NCBI GenBank assembly: GCA_016196035.1
Contig: JACPYM010000020.1
Span: 1 to 64,000 of the forward strand
Direction: 5' to 3'
Origin: Acidobacteriota bacterium
GTDB lineage: Bacteria; Acidobacteriota; Blastocatellia; RBC074
Length of the DNA: 64,000 nucleotides
The notes below the pieces were generated by a model. The model saw nothing but the letters and a program-made list of their open reading frames with translations, made no database searches and had not been told where the DNA came from. This document shows positions 1 through 10,052 of this stretch, one piece after another (the stretch's first letter is position 1; the number at the start of each line of letters is the position of its first letter). The translations under genes and the position numbers were made by a program.

Positions 1-722
1 CGCCGCCGTGACCCGACGCGTCACTCGCCCTTTGCGGATTTGAACGGTTTTGTTTATCACCAGAATTGGTTACACAACTTGCTGATTGCCGCTTCGCTCG
101 GCGGCCATAGATGCTGACCCACAAAATTCGATGGGATCAGGGAATTTGAACTGGAAGACACGGGCGAACATTTGCGCGCCCGCACTTTGCCGAACAAAGA
201 GAGCGTCGCCGGGCTGTTGCTCATAGACGATCTGGAAAAGGCGCGCCAGCAATGGTTGGGACAGATACTGTGGTGCCGGCAGATGCGGCTCTCGACGTAT
301 GACGATGCGACCGACCAGTTGAGCAGCCTGCCGCTTGCCAAGTACGCCCCGCTCAAAGTCATCGCGATCCAACCCGGCTGGGATGAAGAGAAGCCCTTGC
401 GCTTTGTGCTGCAAACGAGTGAGGGCAAACAGGGCTTTTTGGATCTGAATCTCACGGCACCAATGTGCAGCCGGAGGTGCGGCACTTGCACCGCTTCGAC
501 GAGTATTTCCTGACCGAAGACCCCAAGGCCAAATACAAATGGCCCGCGCGGATTTGGACGGCCATCGAAAACAACCGCGTCATTTCCGGTATGACCGCAG
601 AGCAAGTGCGCATGAGTTGGGGCGAGCCGGAGAAAACCGTGCGCACGGCAATGGGCGAGCAATGGACGTTTGCGGCAGGCGTGCTGACCTTCAGAAACGG
701 CGTGCTCACGGGGATACAATGA
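1..722 (+). pseudogene. 5'-truncated, frameshifted hypothetical protein with BamE-like tail
   Basis: The frame open from base 1 has a TGA at 112-114, continues in the same frame from about 115 to 450, then needs one extra base near 448-452 to join the frame that ends with TAG-free tail and stop at 720-722. Joined this way, the product reads smoothly through LHRFDEYFLTEDPKAKYKWP. The last 45 residues (ISGMTAEQVRMSWGEPEKT, then EQWTF, then a hydrophobic strand) resemble the SmpA/OmlA/BamE pattern of G-M-T-x-x-Q-V plus W-x-F. I infer an envelope-associated hypothetical protein. The single missing base could be genuine decay or an assembly error, and the gene's beginning lies outside the window. 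Confidence 0.55.
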
Positions 723-748
723 ATTTACAAGCGTGTGTCTGAGTGCGG

Positions 749-777
749 TTGACACGCAAAAGCGGCTCTCATACTGT
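749..777 (+). promoter_or_regulatory. sigma-70-type promoter, likely leaderless start for the kinase gene
   Basis: TTGACA at 749-754, a 17-bp spacer and TACTGT at 772-777 match the vegetative consensus well. A start point 7-9 bases downstream of the -10 falls at or next to the ATG at 786. No Shine-Dalgarno sequence lies between the -10 and the ATG, so a leaderless mRNA is the simplest reading. Confidence 0.6.
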
Positions 778-785
778 ACGCCGCG

Positions 786-2525
786 ATGGCCGCTAAATTC
801 TGTTCCTATTGCCAGCAAAGCTTTCCGACGGCGCACACGGTTTGTCCGCACGATCAAACCGTGTTGTCGTTGCCCGATCCCTATCAAATGATCGGGCGCA
901 CGCTGCTGGAAAAATACCGCGTCGAAGCACTGGTGGGTTTGGGCGGCATGGGTGCGGTGTATTGCGCCTATCACACCGGCCTGGATCGCCGCGTCGCCTT
1001 CAAGATTTTGCAACCCAACATCGCTGTGGCCGACGAACACCTGGTTGAACTGTTTGAACGCGAAGCCAAAGTCGCCGGGCGTTTGTCGCACCAAAACATT
1101 GTGGATGTCAGAGACGCCGGACGCACGCCGGACGGCACGGCTTACATTGTGATGGAATGGCTGGAAGGGCGCACGCTGGACGAAGAGTTGCGCGCGCAGG
1201 GGGCGTTAAGCTTTGCGCGCGCCGGCGAGATTTTGCGGCAGATCACCGCCGCCCTCGCCGAAGCGCATTCCAAACAGGTCGTGCATCGCGATTTGAAACC
1301 GGCGAATGTCATGCTTGTGCGGCGCTCTTTCGATGGCGAAGGCGGGCGCGAAATTGTTAAGGTGCTCGATTTCGGCATCGGCAAGATTCTCACAGAGACA
1401 GGCGCTTCTGTTTCCGCCGTGATGGGCACGCCGAGTTATGCCAGCCCGGAGCAATTGCAACTGGGCGGCAAGATTGACGGACGTTCAGACATTTATTCGC
1501 TCGGCGTGATTCTCTATCGCATGCTGAGCGGGCAGTTGCCGTTTCAAAGCGGTTCGTTGTCGGATTTGGTGCAGATGCAATTGGTGATGATGCCCGCGCC
1601 CTTGCGTTCGTTGCGGCCCGAGACGCCCGCGGTGTTGGACGAACTGGTGATGCAGATGCTGGCCAAAAATCAGGAGCAGCGTCCGGCGAGCGCGCTGGAA
1701 GTGGCGCAACGTTACGACCAGGCCTTGGGCGCAATCGGGGAAGCCAATACGCTCAACTGGGCCGCACAGGCGCCGACGCTTTTACAGGATAGCGGACGCA
1801 GTGCGCTACCACCGCCGCCCTTGTTTCAACGCACCGAATCACTGCCGAATGCGCCGACGCCGCGCCGCTTCGAAGTCAAAGCCGGACAGACGGCCAACGC
1901 CCAACCCGCCGAGTTGCCCTCACACGCCGTTGCACCACCGCGTCGTTCACTGTTGGCGCCTGGCGTATTGTTGGGTGCGGCTTTGGCGGGCGGCAGCTTG
2001 ATGCTCTATCGCTACGGGTTTGACGCGGGCGCGAACAGTCGTCGTGACCTGGCCATGACGCTGACTTCACCAACGCCGCTGCCCACGCCCAGCGTGACTG
2101 TTACGCCCACGCCTAAGCCGTCGCGCCCCGTGAGCGAAGTGAAAACGCGACCGGCGGAAAAAAAAGCAACGCCGACCCCGACGCCCTCACCGACTGCCTG
2201 GCCTGGGCCGCCTCGTGACTTCCGGTTTGGCACACCACCGGATCGGCGGAATGGACGACGGCCTGGCTTTGGGGAACCACGCGTGTCTGTCAACGGGCGA
2301 CCGTCCGAATCGCCCTCGCCCGCTGAGCGCGAACAGTTCAACCGCCAATTCTCGCAGCAACAATTGTCAGTCGCGCGGCAGCTTTATCAGAAGGGTCTCT
2401 ACAAAGGTGCACTCCGCAGTTGTGAGCAAGCACTGCGTCTTGATCCCAACAATACCGAAGCGGCTACCCTGCAAAAGAAAATCCGCGAGGCAGTGAAGAT
2501 TCTCAATGACAAGAATGAGCAATAG
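786..2525 (+). CDS. Membrane Ser/Thr protein kinase, PknB/Hanks type
   Basis: 579 residues. The N-terminus has a short Cys motif (C6, C9, C20) like a partial zinc ribbon. The kinase domain spans about 37-315: glycine loop GLGGMG (51-56), ATP lysine K73 in VAFKIL, catalytic D169 in HRDLKPANV, DFG at 195-197 and SPEQ near 220. A Pro/Thr-rich linker surrounds one transmembrane helix at about 388-408. The outer part is low-complexity (PTPTP-type) and ends in a TPR-like helical pair (residues about 525-570). It phosphorylates Ser/Thr of unknown targets. The next gene starts 18 bases downstream, so the two are probably cotranscribed. The start follows the -10 element closely and has no ribosome site. 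Confidence 0.93.
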   Translation: MAAKFCSYCQQSFPTAHTVCPHDQTVLSLPDPYQMIGRTLLEKYRVEALVGLGGMGAVYCAYHTGLDRRVAFKILQPNIAVADEHLVELFEREAKVAGRLSHQNIVDVRDAGRTPDGTAYIVMEWLEGRTLDEELRAQGALSFARAGEILRQITAALAEAHSKQVVHRDLKPANVMLVRRSFDGEGGREIVKVLDFGIGKILTETGASVSAVMGTPSYASPEQLQLGGKIDGRSDIYSLGVILYRMLSGQLPFQSGSLSDLVQMQLVMMPAPLRSLRPETPAVLDELVMQMLAKNQEQRPASALEVAQRYDQALGAIGEANTLNWAAQAPTLLQDSGRSALPPPPLFQRTESLPNAPTPRRFEVKAGQTANAQPAELPSHAVAPPRRSLLAPGVLLGAALAGGSLMLYRYGFDAGANSRRDLAMTLTSPTPLPTPSVTVTPTPKPSRPVSEVKTRPAEKKATPTPTPSPTAWPGPPRDFRFGTPPDRRNGRRPGFGEPRVSVNGRPSESPSPAEREQFNRQFSQQQLSVARQLYQKGLYKGALRSCEQALRLDPNNTEAATLQKKIREAVKILNDKNEQ

Positions 2526-2543
2526 CCGGTTGCGCCCTGGGCT

Positions 2544-4028
2544 ATGAAATCAATTAAGCTGAACTTGCCAATCTTTTGTCTCTGGCTCGCGTTGCTGCCG
2601 GCGGTCTTGGCCAGCATGGCACGGCCTTTCCAAACGGAGGTGCCGCTCAAACTCAATCAAATTGAACGCCTCCTGGAAATCAAATTTGAAGATGAATTGC
2701 TGGCCCGTGAAATCAGCCGGCGCGGCTTGGCCTTTCGCCTGGACGACCGTACTTGGGAGCGGTTGCAGAAACGCGGCTTGGGGGAACAAGCGCACCGTGC
2801 CCTCAAGCAGCAAGAAGAAACGCAAGCATACAACGCTTTCGCCAGTGCGGCGGATGATCCGGCCAAACGGCTGGCCTTTGGCAAAGCCTTTCTACAGCAG
2901 CATGCGCAAAGCACGCGCGCACCGGAAGTCAGCGCCGAAGTGCGGCGCTTGGAGTTGGAACTCTTCAACCACAGCTATCAACTTTACATCAGCAATCCTG
3001 ATACGGCGAAGTTGCAACAACTCCTGCAAGCCGGGCAGGTGTTGCTGAAAGAGCATTCCGATGTTGCAACATCCTTGAACGTGACCACGCTGTTGGCCTT
3101 GGCGACGGCCAAAGCGACTGTCGAAGGCTTTTATCAGGAGCTTGAACAAAGCCAGGCGCTGGTCGCGCAAGCCATTCGCTTGTTGGTCAATGACGCCGCC
3201 GCCGGAGAGGCGCGCGCGTTACAACAGGAATTACGTGTGCGCGCCTTGGGTGAACTTTATCGCGCGCAGGCGCTGTATTTCTTACGGCAAAGCAACTCCG
3301 ATCCGGAGCAGGCCTTGGCGGTGTTGAACAACGCCATCCAGGCGGCCCCGCTGACCGTGGGGAAAGAGGCCCGGACGTATTGGTTGCAGGCCCTGGCCCG
3401 TGAGCAGAGTTATCAACGGCAGTTCAAAGAACTCGCGACCCTGAACGATGAGGTGACAGGGAGACCGGTTCTTTGTGCGCGCCTGACAGAACTCCGAACC
3501 AAACTGGTTGAAGATTACACCCATGTAGTCGCACTGAGCGCGGCGGAGGTCAGGGAACGGGCTTTACACGAAGAAGCCAGCGCCGCGCTCAAAAAACTGG
3601 TGAACTCCGCGCCGCCGTGCACCCCAGCCTTGCCCGAAACGCATACGCCAGCGCCTCTGGCGCAGCGGGCGCGCAAGGTCAATGAAAATGCGCCCAAGCT
3701 GCGAACGATCTTTATTCGCTCAAAGACCGTTTACCTGAAACCCAATCAATTGGAAGCCGCCTTGCTCAAACGGCCAGACTTTCAAGCCGGCGAGTGGCGC
3801 ATCATTCGCAATGAAAAGGAGGCGGATTTGGTCTTGGAAATCGCCCTGCCGTTGCTGACCTGGAATTGGACGTTTGAGCTTACCCAACAGAAAACCACGG
3901 CCTTGCTGGCTACCGGCAAGATCAGGGAAGCGACGGCGGGCACCGCCGTCCCGCGCTTGGGAGATGAAGTGGTGCTGGCGCTCAAGCAAATTCGCCAGCA
4001 AGAGCAGGCCGAACCGCAAAAACAATAA
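2544..4028 (+). CDS. Secreted helical hypothetical protein, kinase-linked
   Basis: 494 residues, not recognised as a named family. Residues 1-24 form a signal peptide (hydrophobic FCLWLALLPAVLASMA). The middle is strongly helical and Ala/Leu/Gln-rich, resembling TPR or HEAT-like repeats (about 40-380). A distinct C-terminal segment (about 390-490) begins with a predicted strand TIFIRSKTVYLK and contains EADLVLEIALPL. I have the impression that similar segments occur in acidobacterial hypothetical proteins, but I cannot verify this. It sits 18 bases after the Ser/Thr kinase, whose own C-terminus is also TPR-like, so a role next to that kinase's extracytoplasmic part is a fair inference. No catalytic motif is visible. 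Confidence 0.75.
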   Translation: MKSIKLNLPIFCLWLALLPAVLASMARPFQTEVPLKLNQIERLLEIKFEDELLAREISRRGLAFRLDDRTWERLQKRGLGEQAHRALKQQEETQAYNAFASAADDPAKRLAFGKAFLQQHAQSTRAPEVSAEVRRLELELFNHSYQLYISNPDTAKLQQLLQAGQVLLKEHSDVATSLNVTTLLALATAKATVEGFYQELEQSQALVAQAIRLLVNDAAAGEARALQQELRVRALGELYRAQALYFLRQSNSDPEQALAVLNNAIQAAPLTVGKEARTYWLQALAREQSYQRQFKELATLNDEVTGRPVLCARLTELRTKLVEDYTHVVALSAAEVRERALHEEASAALKKLVNSAPPCTPALPETHTPAPLAQRARKVNENAPKLRTIFIRSKTVYLKPNQLEAALLKRPDFQAGEWRIIRNEKEADLVLEIALPLLTWNWTFELTQQKTTALLATGKIREATAGTAVPRLGDEVVLALKQIRQQEQAEPQKQ

Positions 4029-4908
4029 GGCGCAAGTGAGGAGTGATTGCCGCCAACCTGTGGGAAGGGCCGATATTCTTTGTTGACATCAATTAAGCAG
4101 GCGTGTTAGAAAGCGGTCGGTTGTCGAGGTTGGAACCAGCGCTTCAGACGACCAAGCTCACACGCTACATTCTCTTAATCGGTTCCACCTGAATAAATTT
4201 CTTCGATCCCCGTGTTCCTCCTCTTCCCGCTAAATAAAGCAAATGTCTTTGTGTTGTGATAAGCATTGTTCGGGCAAGCATATTGACACAGGACAGGCGC
4301 TCGTTGTTCCCAGCGCAGCCGGGAAGGCCGTGAATTAGGGATTGCTGGTTGCAGACTGGCATTGGTTTTTAAGTAACTTGTTAGGCCACATCCCCTCTCG
4401 TGATGCTGTTCTTGATTGATAAGCTGGGTTGCCAGTCGGGCTAATTCAGTAAGGTCAATTTAGGTGTTTGGTGAACTGTTAAGGTGAGAAGCGGTGCGCG
4501 CTGCTTCCATAGAACTCATCAAGATGACGATGGTTTTCTTTCCAAAGCTTCAGGCTCGATACTTCGGACAGCTCGCAAAAGTTGCCCGCTGGTTCGGCAG
4601 GCAAGGTATCTGCGTGGCAGCACCTCGACCTCACCTTGCAAAAGAATTATCGGCAGACAACCCGCTGATTCTTTTTCCTACTCTGAGGGCGTGTCCGTTT
4701 TCTAATCTCTTCAATACCAGCGTCGGCTTGCGTTGGCCTAAAAATAAGCCCCATTGGATTTTTACTCTTTCAGTATGCTTAAGAGATGGCGCTCAATGTT
4801 TGACCCGAAACAGCGACGCCGAGAATGAGCTTGCATTCAAATCATCTGTGGCCAAGCGGCTGGTTGGTAAGGCCGCGATCTGATAAAAGAACAAAGGAGG
4901 GTTTTGCC
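4029..4908. other. Long intergenic region without supported gene
   Basis: About 880 bases with lower GC than the neighbours and only short open frames (for example 4494-4883) that lack ribosome sites and recognisable sequence. A TTGACA at 4083-4088 followed by 18 bases and TAGAAA is a weak promoter candidate. The region probably holds the leader and promoter of the polysaccharide export genes. Nothing else can be supported. Confidence 0.5.
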
Positions 4909-6012
4909 GTGATTCAATTTATGTATGCGAGACAAGCGATGAGACAGGATGAAACAGCCTTTCCCAGGTTGGCGGTGGTTCGCCAAGTCATGTCATTGGC
5001 GTTACTGATCGCCCTGGTTGTCATCCCGGCGCGGGCACAGAATCGGCAAAATCCGGCCTCCCAGCCCGCTCCTGCAACTACGTCAGGCCCGACGGCGACG
5101 GCGGGGAATATCTTGGTTGATCCGAATGAAGATTACCGGTTGGCACCCGGTGACACGATTGATGTTTATGTCGAAGACGCCACGGAATTGACTCAGACTT
5201 ATCGCATTGCTGCTTCGGGGGCTTTTGAAATGCCCTTTTTAGGCGCGCTCAAGGCGCAAGGGAAAACCACGCAGGAATTGACGCGGTTCATTGCCGACAA
5301 TTTGCGCGAGCAGGATTATCTGAAAAAACCTGTCGTGCGCGTAACGGTCAAGCAGTACAGCGGGCAAATCTTTTTTATCCAGGGGGCGGTGCGCTCGCCA
5401 GGCTTATATCAGTTGGAAGGTCGGCCTTCGTTATTGAAGCTGATTAGCTTGGCGGGCGGGCTGCAAGAAAATTACGGGCCGCACGCGCTGATCCTGCGCC
5501 CGGTGAAAAAAAATGGAGCGCAACTGGCGGCGGTGAGCACTAATCCGGGCGCGGCGCAAGACGAAGCCGCTGACAATGATGATTACGAATTGATCAAAGT
5601 GGCGCTCACGCCCATTGTGCAGGATGGAAATTTCGATCAGAACGTCAAATTGGAGCCGGGCGATATTGTCAATATCCCTGCAACCAAGGTTTTTTATGTC
5701 GCCGGCGAAGTCGTGGCACCCGGTTCGTTTCAACTAAAAGAGGGGACGACCTTGCGGCAGGCGATCTCGCTGGCGCAAGGCACCACCTTCAAAGCCGCGC
5801 TCGGCCGCGGCGTGATCTTCCGTGATGAGCCGGGTACCGGGAAACGGCAAGAAATCCCCGTGGATGTCGCGGCCGTGATGAACGGGAAAAAAGACGACAT
5901 CGTGATTTTTCCAAACGATGTGATTATCGTCCCCAACAGCCGCGTGAAATCGGTCAGCAGTACGCTGCTCAATGCTTTCGGCGTGAATGCCGCAAGGATT
6001 CCGATTCGTTAA
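4909..6012 (+). CDS. Polysaccharide export protein, Wza/SLBB type
   Basis: 367 residues from the GTG at 4909. This start is chosen because AAAGGAGG at 4893-4900 lies 8 bases upstream; the ATG at 4921 is the alternative. A hydrophobic stretch around residues 26-42 ending in ARAQ is a signal peptide, and no lipobox Cys is present. A Poly_export domain follows (YRLAPGDTIDVYV onward), then two SLBB-type segments beginning near GQIFFIQGAVRSPG and KVFYVAGEVVAPGSF. Proteins of this family form the periplasmic/outer-membrane channel for capsule or exopolysaccharide. The Wzc-like partner follows after 66 bases. No flippase, polymerase or glycosyltransferase is adjacent. Confidence 0.9.
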   Translation: MIQFMYARQAMRQDETAFPRLAVVRQVMSLALLIALVVIPARAQNRQNPASQPAPATTSGPTATAGNILVDPNEDYRLAPGDTIDVYVEDATELTQTYRIAASGAFEMPFLGALKAQGKTTQELTRFIADNLREQDYLKKPVVRVTVKQYSGQIFFIQGAVRSPGLYQLEGRPSLLKLISLAGGLQENYGPHALILRPVKKNGAQLAAVSTNPGAAQDEAADNDDYELIKVALTPIVQDGNFDQNVKLEPGDIVNIPATKVFYVAGEVVAPGSFQLKEGTTLRQAISLAQGTTFKAALGRGVIFRDEPGTGKRQEIPVDVAAVMNGKKDDIVIFPNDVIIVPNSRVKSVSSTLLNAFGVNAARIPIR

Positions 6013-6036
6013 TGACCCACTGGTAAAGCAGTCTGT

Positions 6037-6052
6037 GCTACGCGCGCGTAGC
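6037..6052. repeat. 16-bp perfect palindrome between wza-like and wzc-like genes
   Basis: GCTACGCGCGCGTAGC is self-complementary and lies in the 66-base gap between the two export genes. It could be a processing or attenuation hairpin. Function is inferred only. Confidence 0.45.
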
Positions 6053-6078
6053 CGACGCAAGGAAACAACAGGTGTCCT

Positions 6079-8526
6079 ATGGAAATCGTTCCACTGCCGT
6101 CTGATGACAATCGGCGGCCCGAACTCAAACAAGTCTTAAACGGTCAAACCGGGCAGCCGGCCTTAAATCAAAGTGGTTTCATTGTGCCCCCGGTTTATGG
6201 CGAAATCGGCAATGGGCCTGGTTCCTATTATCCCTCCTATGACAAACCTGAAAAGGAAGAAGCCTTCGATCTGCGCGAATTCTGGCGCAAGGTCATGCGG
6301 CGCAAATGGTTGATTCTGGCGATTATCGCCATCGCCACGACCGTCACGGCGCTGAAGATTTCGCAAGCCCGCAATATCTACCAATCCACCGCCACTATCG
6401 AAGTCGGTCGCCGCGTGCCGAAGCTCGGCAAAGACAGCAGCATGAATCTGTTTTATGACTTCGATAACTCCGAGATCAAAACGGCGATGTTTTTGCTGAA
6501 AAGCACGCCTTTGTTGGAAGACGTCGTCGTCAATCTCAAGCTCGACGAGAACGAAAAATTTATGGGTGGTGCGGAGGTGCGCTCACTCTCCAGTATTTTT
6601 AAGCGCAAAGAAACCCCAGCCGAAACCAAGAAAGCGGACTATCCGACCGATACGCTGAATGAATTGGATGGCGCAGATCCCAATGTGAGCTTGAATCTGC
6701 GCTCGCGGGAAGAACGCGATAAATTGGCTCCTTACGTGGGTATGTTGAACAGTGGATTGCAAGTGACTGAATTGCGAGGCACTCGCCTGGTACAGATTGC
6801 CTTTAACCATACCGATCCGGAAATGGCTGCCATCGTGACCAATGGCGTGGCGCAAACGTTCATTGAACGCGTTTACTTAAAGCAGAATGAGAAAATCGAG
6901 AAGACCTCGACTTGGTTGGATAAATCAACGCGTGAATTGCAAGCCCAGCAACAAAAGGCCGAGCAGGCCCTACAGGACTACACGCGCAATAACAATATGT
7001 ATTCAACCGCGGAGGGCAAAGACGATTTAACCACGACCAAATTGGCTGAATTACATGGTCAAGAGATGAAGGCGGAAACCGACCGCTTGCTCAAGCAATC
7101 GCTTTACGAAGAAGTCAAACGTGGCAATGTCTCTAAATTGCCAGAAGCTTTTTCTGATCAAACGATCAATGAAGTACAGAAAAAACTCGGTGAGCTAACG
7201 GTAAGCGCCGCGCAATTGAGCGTGAAATACGGTTCCCGCAACCCGAAGTTCATCGAAGTCCAACAGCAAATGGAGGCGCTGCGCAAAGAGATTGACGAGA
7301 AAGTCGTCAAACTTGAGGATCGCCTGAAAGCGGATTATGAGCGCGCTGTCAGGGATGAAAACTCCCTCAAAGCTGCTTTGAATCGGGCCAAGGGGGAAGC
7401 TGTCCAGCAAAATCAAACCTCGATTCAGTACCGAATTCTCAAGCAGAATGTTGAGACCGCCAAATCGCTTTACACGGACTTTCTGCAAAAAACCAAGCAA
7501 GCCGAGATCGAGAAAGCCGAGACGACGCGGCACATCTCTGTCGCCCAACCCGCGACGCGCGGCTATCTGATCGGCCCGAAACGGCTACAGACGGTTTTTA
7601 TGGCTCTCTTGTTGAGCCTGGCCGCAGGCATTGGGCTGGCCTTCTTACTCGATCACTTGGACAACCGTATCAAGACGGTGGATGACGTGAACCGTTATGT
7701 GCGGTTGCCCGCGCTGGGGGTGATCCCCGAAATCAACTCCAATGCACCGCGTAAATTGCTGGGTTCGCGCCACGGCAGCGGAAAGCAGGAGCAATCCGGT
7801 TTTGCCATTGCCGGCGGATCAAATGTCACGTCGCTGGCTGATCGCCGGGCCGCGCATTCCGTGGCTGAGGCCTACCGCTCATTGCGAACCTCGGTGCTTT
7901 TGGCCGCCGCTGGGCGTCCGCCGAAAACGATTTTGGTTACCAGCAGCCAGCCCGGTGAGGGCAAAACGACGACGATCGTGAACACCGCCATTTGTCTATC
8001 GCAACTCGGCGCCAAAGTTTTGCTGATTGACGCCGATATGCGGCGTCCGCGTGTGCACAAAGCTTTCGGCATCAAAAACCGCCGCGGCCTCTCGACCTAT
8101 CTTTCCAATGATGTGCGCTTGCGCGATTTGATTCAGCCTACCAGCATTCCGAATCTGTCAGTCTTGCCCTCCGGGTTGGTGCCGCCCAACTCAGCGGATT
8201 TGGTCAGTTCGGAGAAGATGCGTTATATGCTGCATAAGCTGTCGGCGTATTATGACCACATCCTGATTGACACCCCGCCGGTGCATAGCGTGACTGATCC
8301 GATCATTCTATCGCGGCAAGTGGATGGCGTGATGTTGGTCGTGCACGGCGGCAAGAGCACCCGCGAAATGGTGCGCCACGCCCGGCAGGAATTGATCAAT
8401 GTCGGCGCGAAAATCTTTGGCGTCGTGCTCAACAACGTCAACGTTCAGCAGGATGGTTACGAGTACTATTACCATCGTTACTACTACGGTCAGCAGGATG
8501 AAAAGAACCAGGTAAGAGGCGCATAG
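6079..8526 (+). CDS. Wzc-like chain-length regulator and tyrosine autokinase
   Basis: 815 residues. An N-terminal Wzz domain has one membrane helix at about 77-94. A long coiled-coil periplasmic region follows (about 260-470), then a second helix at about 503-523. The cytoplasmic BY-kinase domain shows Walker A SQPGEGKTT (K629), Walker A' LLIDADMRRP (D651, D653) and Walker B ILIDTPP (D731). The C-terminus carries a tyrosine cluster at 794-803 (seven Tyr), the usual autophosphorylation tail. The family controls polymer length and export together with the Wza-type channel encoded just upstream. The one-polypeptide architecture is the proteobacterial form. The ATG is preceded by a weak AGGTG. 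Confidence 0.94.
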   Translation: MEIVPLPSDDNRRPELKQVLNGQTGQPALNQSGFIVPPVYGEIGNGPGSYYPSYDKPEKEEAFDLREFWRKVMRRKWLILAIIAIATTVTALKISQARNIYQSTATIEVGRRVPKLGKDSSMNLFYDFDNSEIKTAMFLLKSTPLLEDVVVNLKLDENEKFMGGAEVRSLSSIFKRKETPAETKKADYPTDTLNELDGADPNVSLNLRSREERDKLAPYVGMLNSGLQVTELRGTRLVQIAFNHTDPEMAAIVTNGVAQTFIERVYLKQNEKIEKTSTWLDKSTRELQAQQQKAEQALQDYTRNNNMYSTAEGKDDLTTTKLAELHGQEMKAETDRLLKQSLYEEVKRGNVSKLPEAFSDQTINEVQKKLGELTVSAAQLSVKYGSRNPKFIEVQQQMEALRKEIDEKVVKLEDRLKADYERAVRDENSLKAALNRAKGEAVQQNQTSIQYRILKQNVETAKSLYTDFLQKTKQAEIEKAETTRHISVAQPATRGYLIGPKRLQTVFMALLLSLAAGIGLAFLLDHLDNRIKTVDDVNRYVRLPALGVIPEINSNAPRKLLGSRHGSGKQEQSGFAIAGGSNVTSLADRRAAHSVAEAYRSLRTSVLLAAAGRPPKTILVTSSQPGEGKTTTIVNTAICLSQLGAKVLLIDADMRRPRVHKAFGIKNRRGLSTYLSNDVRLRDLIQPTSIPNLSVLPSGLVPPNSADLVSSEKMRYMLHKLSAYYDHILIDTPPVHSVTDPIILSRQVDGVMLVVHGGKSTREMVRHARQELINVGAKIFGVVLNNVNVQQDGYEYYYHRYYYGQQDEKNQVRGA

Positions 8527-8554
8527 CGCAGCTTACCTTCGTTCGTTACAAAAC

Positions 8555-8603
8555 AAGCGGTAGCCGCGTGGCTCAAACAAGTTTACCCACGCGACTACCG
8601 CTT
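8555..8603 (+). terminator. Terminator-like hairpin after the export operon
   Basis: Arms 8555-8571 and 8587-8603 pair over 17 bp with one mismatch and a 15-base loop, 29 bases after the wzc-like stop. Only a weak T run (AATCTTTT) follows, so rho-independent activity is plausible but not certain. Confidence 0.55.
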
Positions 8604-8751
8604 AATCTTTTGGCTCGCCGTTGCGCCGCTGATTCTGACTTGGCTGCCATCGCGCAGGTCTTTTGCCCAGGCGCGGGGCCGTGTGTTAGCCTCTGCCACT
8701 ACTTCAGTCTGACCACTAAATCCAAAATTCTTAAACCGCTAAGGAAGAACC

Positions 8752-9948
8752 ATGCCCAAGCTTTCAATTCGTGACCTCGCTTTGCAGGGAAAAAAAGTTT
8801 TCATTCGTGTGGATTTCAATGTGCCGCTCGAAAACGGCCGGGTTGCCGACGATACGCGTATCACGGCGGCGATCCCGACGATTCAATACGCCACCGACAA
8901 AGGCGCGCGCGTGATCCTGGCTTCGCATCTAGGTCGCCCAAAAGGGCAGCGCAATGCCAAATACTCGCTCAAACCTGTGGCAGAGCATTTGGCCAAGGTG
9001 CTGGGCAAGCCCGTAGCTTTCGCGACGGATTGTGTGGGAGAAGCCGCGTCGAGTGTAATCAATGCGCTGAAGGATGGTGAGATCGCCTTGCTTGAGAACC
9101 TGCGCTTTTATGCCGAGGAGGAAGCCAACGCGCCCGCCTTTGCCGCACAGCTTGCGAGCCTGTGCGATGTTTATGTCAACGACGCCTTCGGCACCGCGCA
9201 TCGTGCCCATGCTTCCACCGAAGGGATGACAAAGTTTGTCTCGCAAGCGGCAGCCGGTTTCTTGATGGAAAAGGAACTGCGCTATTTGATTGAAACGCTG
9301 AAAAGCCCGGCGCGCCCTTTCGTCGTCATTCTCGGCGGGGCGAAAGTCTCTGACAAAATCCAAGTCATCGAAAACCTGCTCAAATCCGCCGATGCTGTGC
9401 TGATCGGCGGCGCGATGGCCTACACATTTTTGAAAGCGCGCAGCAACGAGATTGGCAAATCGTTAGTCGAGTTGGACAAGCTCGAACTCGCGCAACGACT
9501 CGAAGCGCAAGCCAAAGAGCGCAACGTCAGTTTACTGTTGCCCACCGATCACCTGGTGGCCGCCAACCCCGACGACGGGGCGAACGCGCAAAACGTCAGC
9601 GTCACCGCGACGCCGGCAGATCGCATGGGCCTGGACATCGGCGCGGCCACACGCGCGGCCTATGCCGAAACGATTGCCAAGGCGCAAACGATTATTTGGA
9701 ATGGGCCGATGGGCATGTTCGAGAAAGCGCCGTTTGATCAAGGTACGCGCGCCATTGCCCAAGCCGTGGCCGCCGCTTCGGAGCATAACAACGCGACCTC
9801 GATCATTGGCGGCGGTGACAGCGTCGCCGCGATTCATGAGACGGGCCTGGCAAACAAGGTCACGCATATCTCGACCGGCGGCGGGGCCACGTTGGAATTG
9901 TTGGCCGGCGATGTCTTGCCGGGCGTGGCGGCGTTGACTGAAAAGTAA
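8752..9948 (+). CDS. pgk: Phosphoglycerate kinase
   Basis: 398 residues, the usual length. The enzyme transfers the acyl phosphate of 1,3-bisphosphoglycerate to ADP in glycolysis and works in reverse in gluconeogenesis. Family motifs are all present: [11 protein letters not shown] near the start, [16 protein letters not shown], the [15 protein letters not shown] segment, [11 protein letters not shown], the [11 protein letters not shown] nucleotide loop and [10 protein letters not shown] near the C-terminus. AAGGAAG lies about 6 bases before the ATG. It leads a pgk-tpiA-secG group, a common arrangement. The 104-base gap before tpiA contains three short CTTCGTG-type direct repeats. Confidence 0.98.
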   Translation: MPKLSIRDLALQGKKVFIRVDFNVPLENGRVADDTRITAAIPTIQYATDKGARVILASHLGRPKGQRNAKYSLKPVAEHLAKVLGKPVAFATDCVGEAASSVINALKDGEIALLENLRFYAEEEANAPAFAAQLASLCDVYVNDAFGTAHRAHASTEGMTKFVSQAAAGFLMEKELRYLIETLKSPARPFVVILGGAKVSDKIQVIENLLKSADAVLIGGAMAYTFLKARSNEIGKSLVELDKLELAQRLEAQAKERNVSLLLPTDHLVAANPDDGANAQNVSVTATPADRMGLDIGAATRAAYAETIAKAQTIIWNGPMGMFEKAPFDQGTRAIAQAVAAASEHNNATSIIGGGDSVAAIHETGLANKVTHISTGGGATLELLAGDVLPGVAALTEK

Positions 9949-10052
9949 CTTCACCCAATACACACTTATCCACGGAGTCACACGAAGAGCCATGCCATAA
10001 ACGCAAGCTTCTTCGTGCTTCTTCGTGCGACTTCGTGGGAAGAAAGAGAGAA

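Noticed and set aside
4494-4883. Small gene upstream of the Wza-like gene
   Set aside because: No ribosome site, no recognisable sequence, mixed composition and overlap with competing frames.
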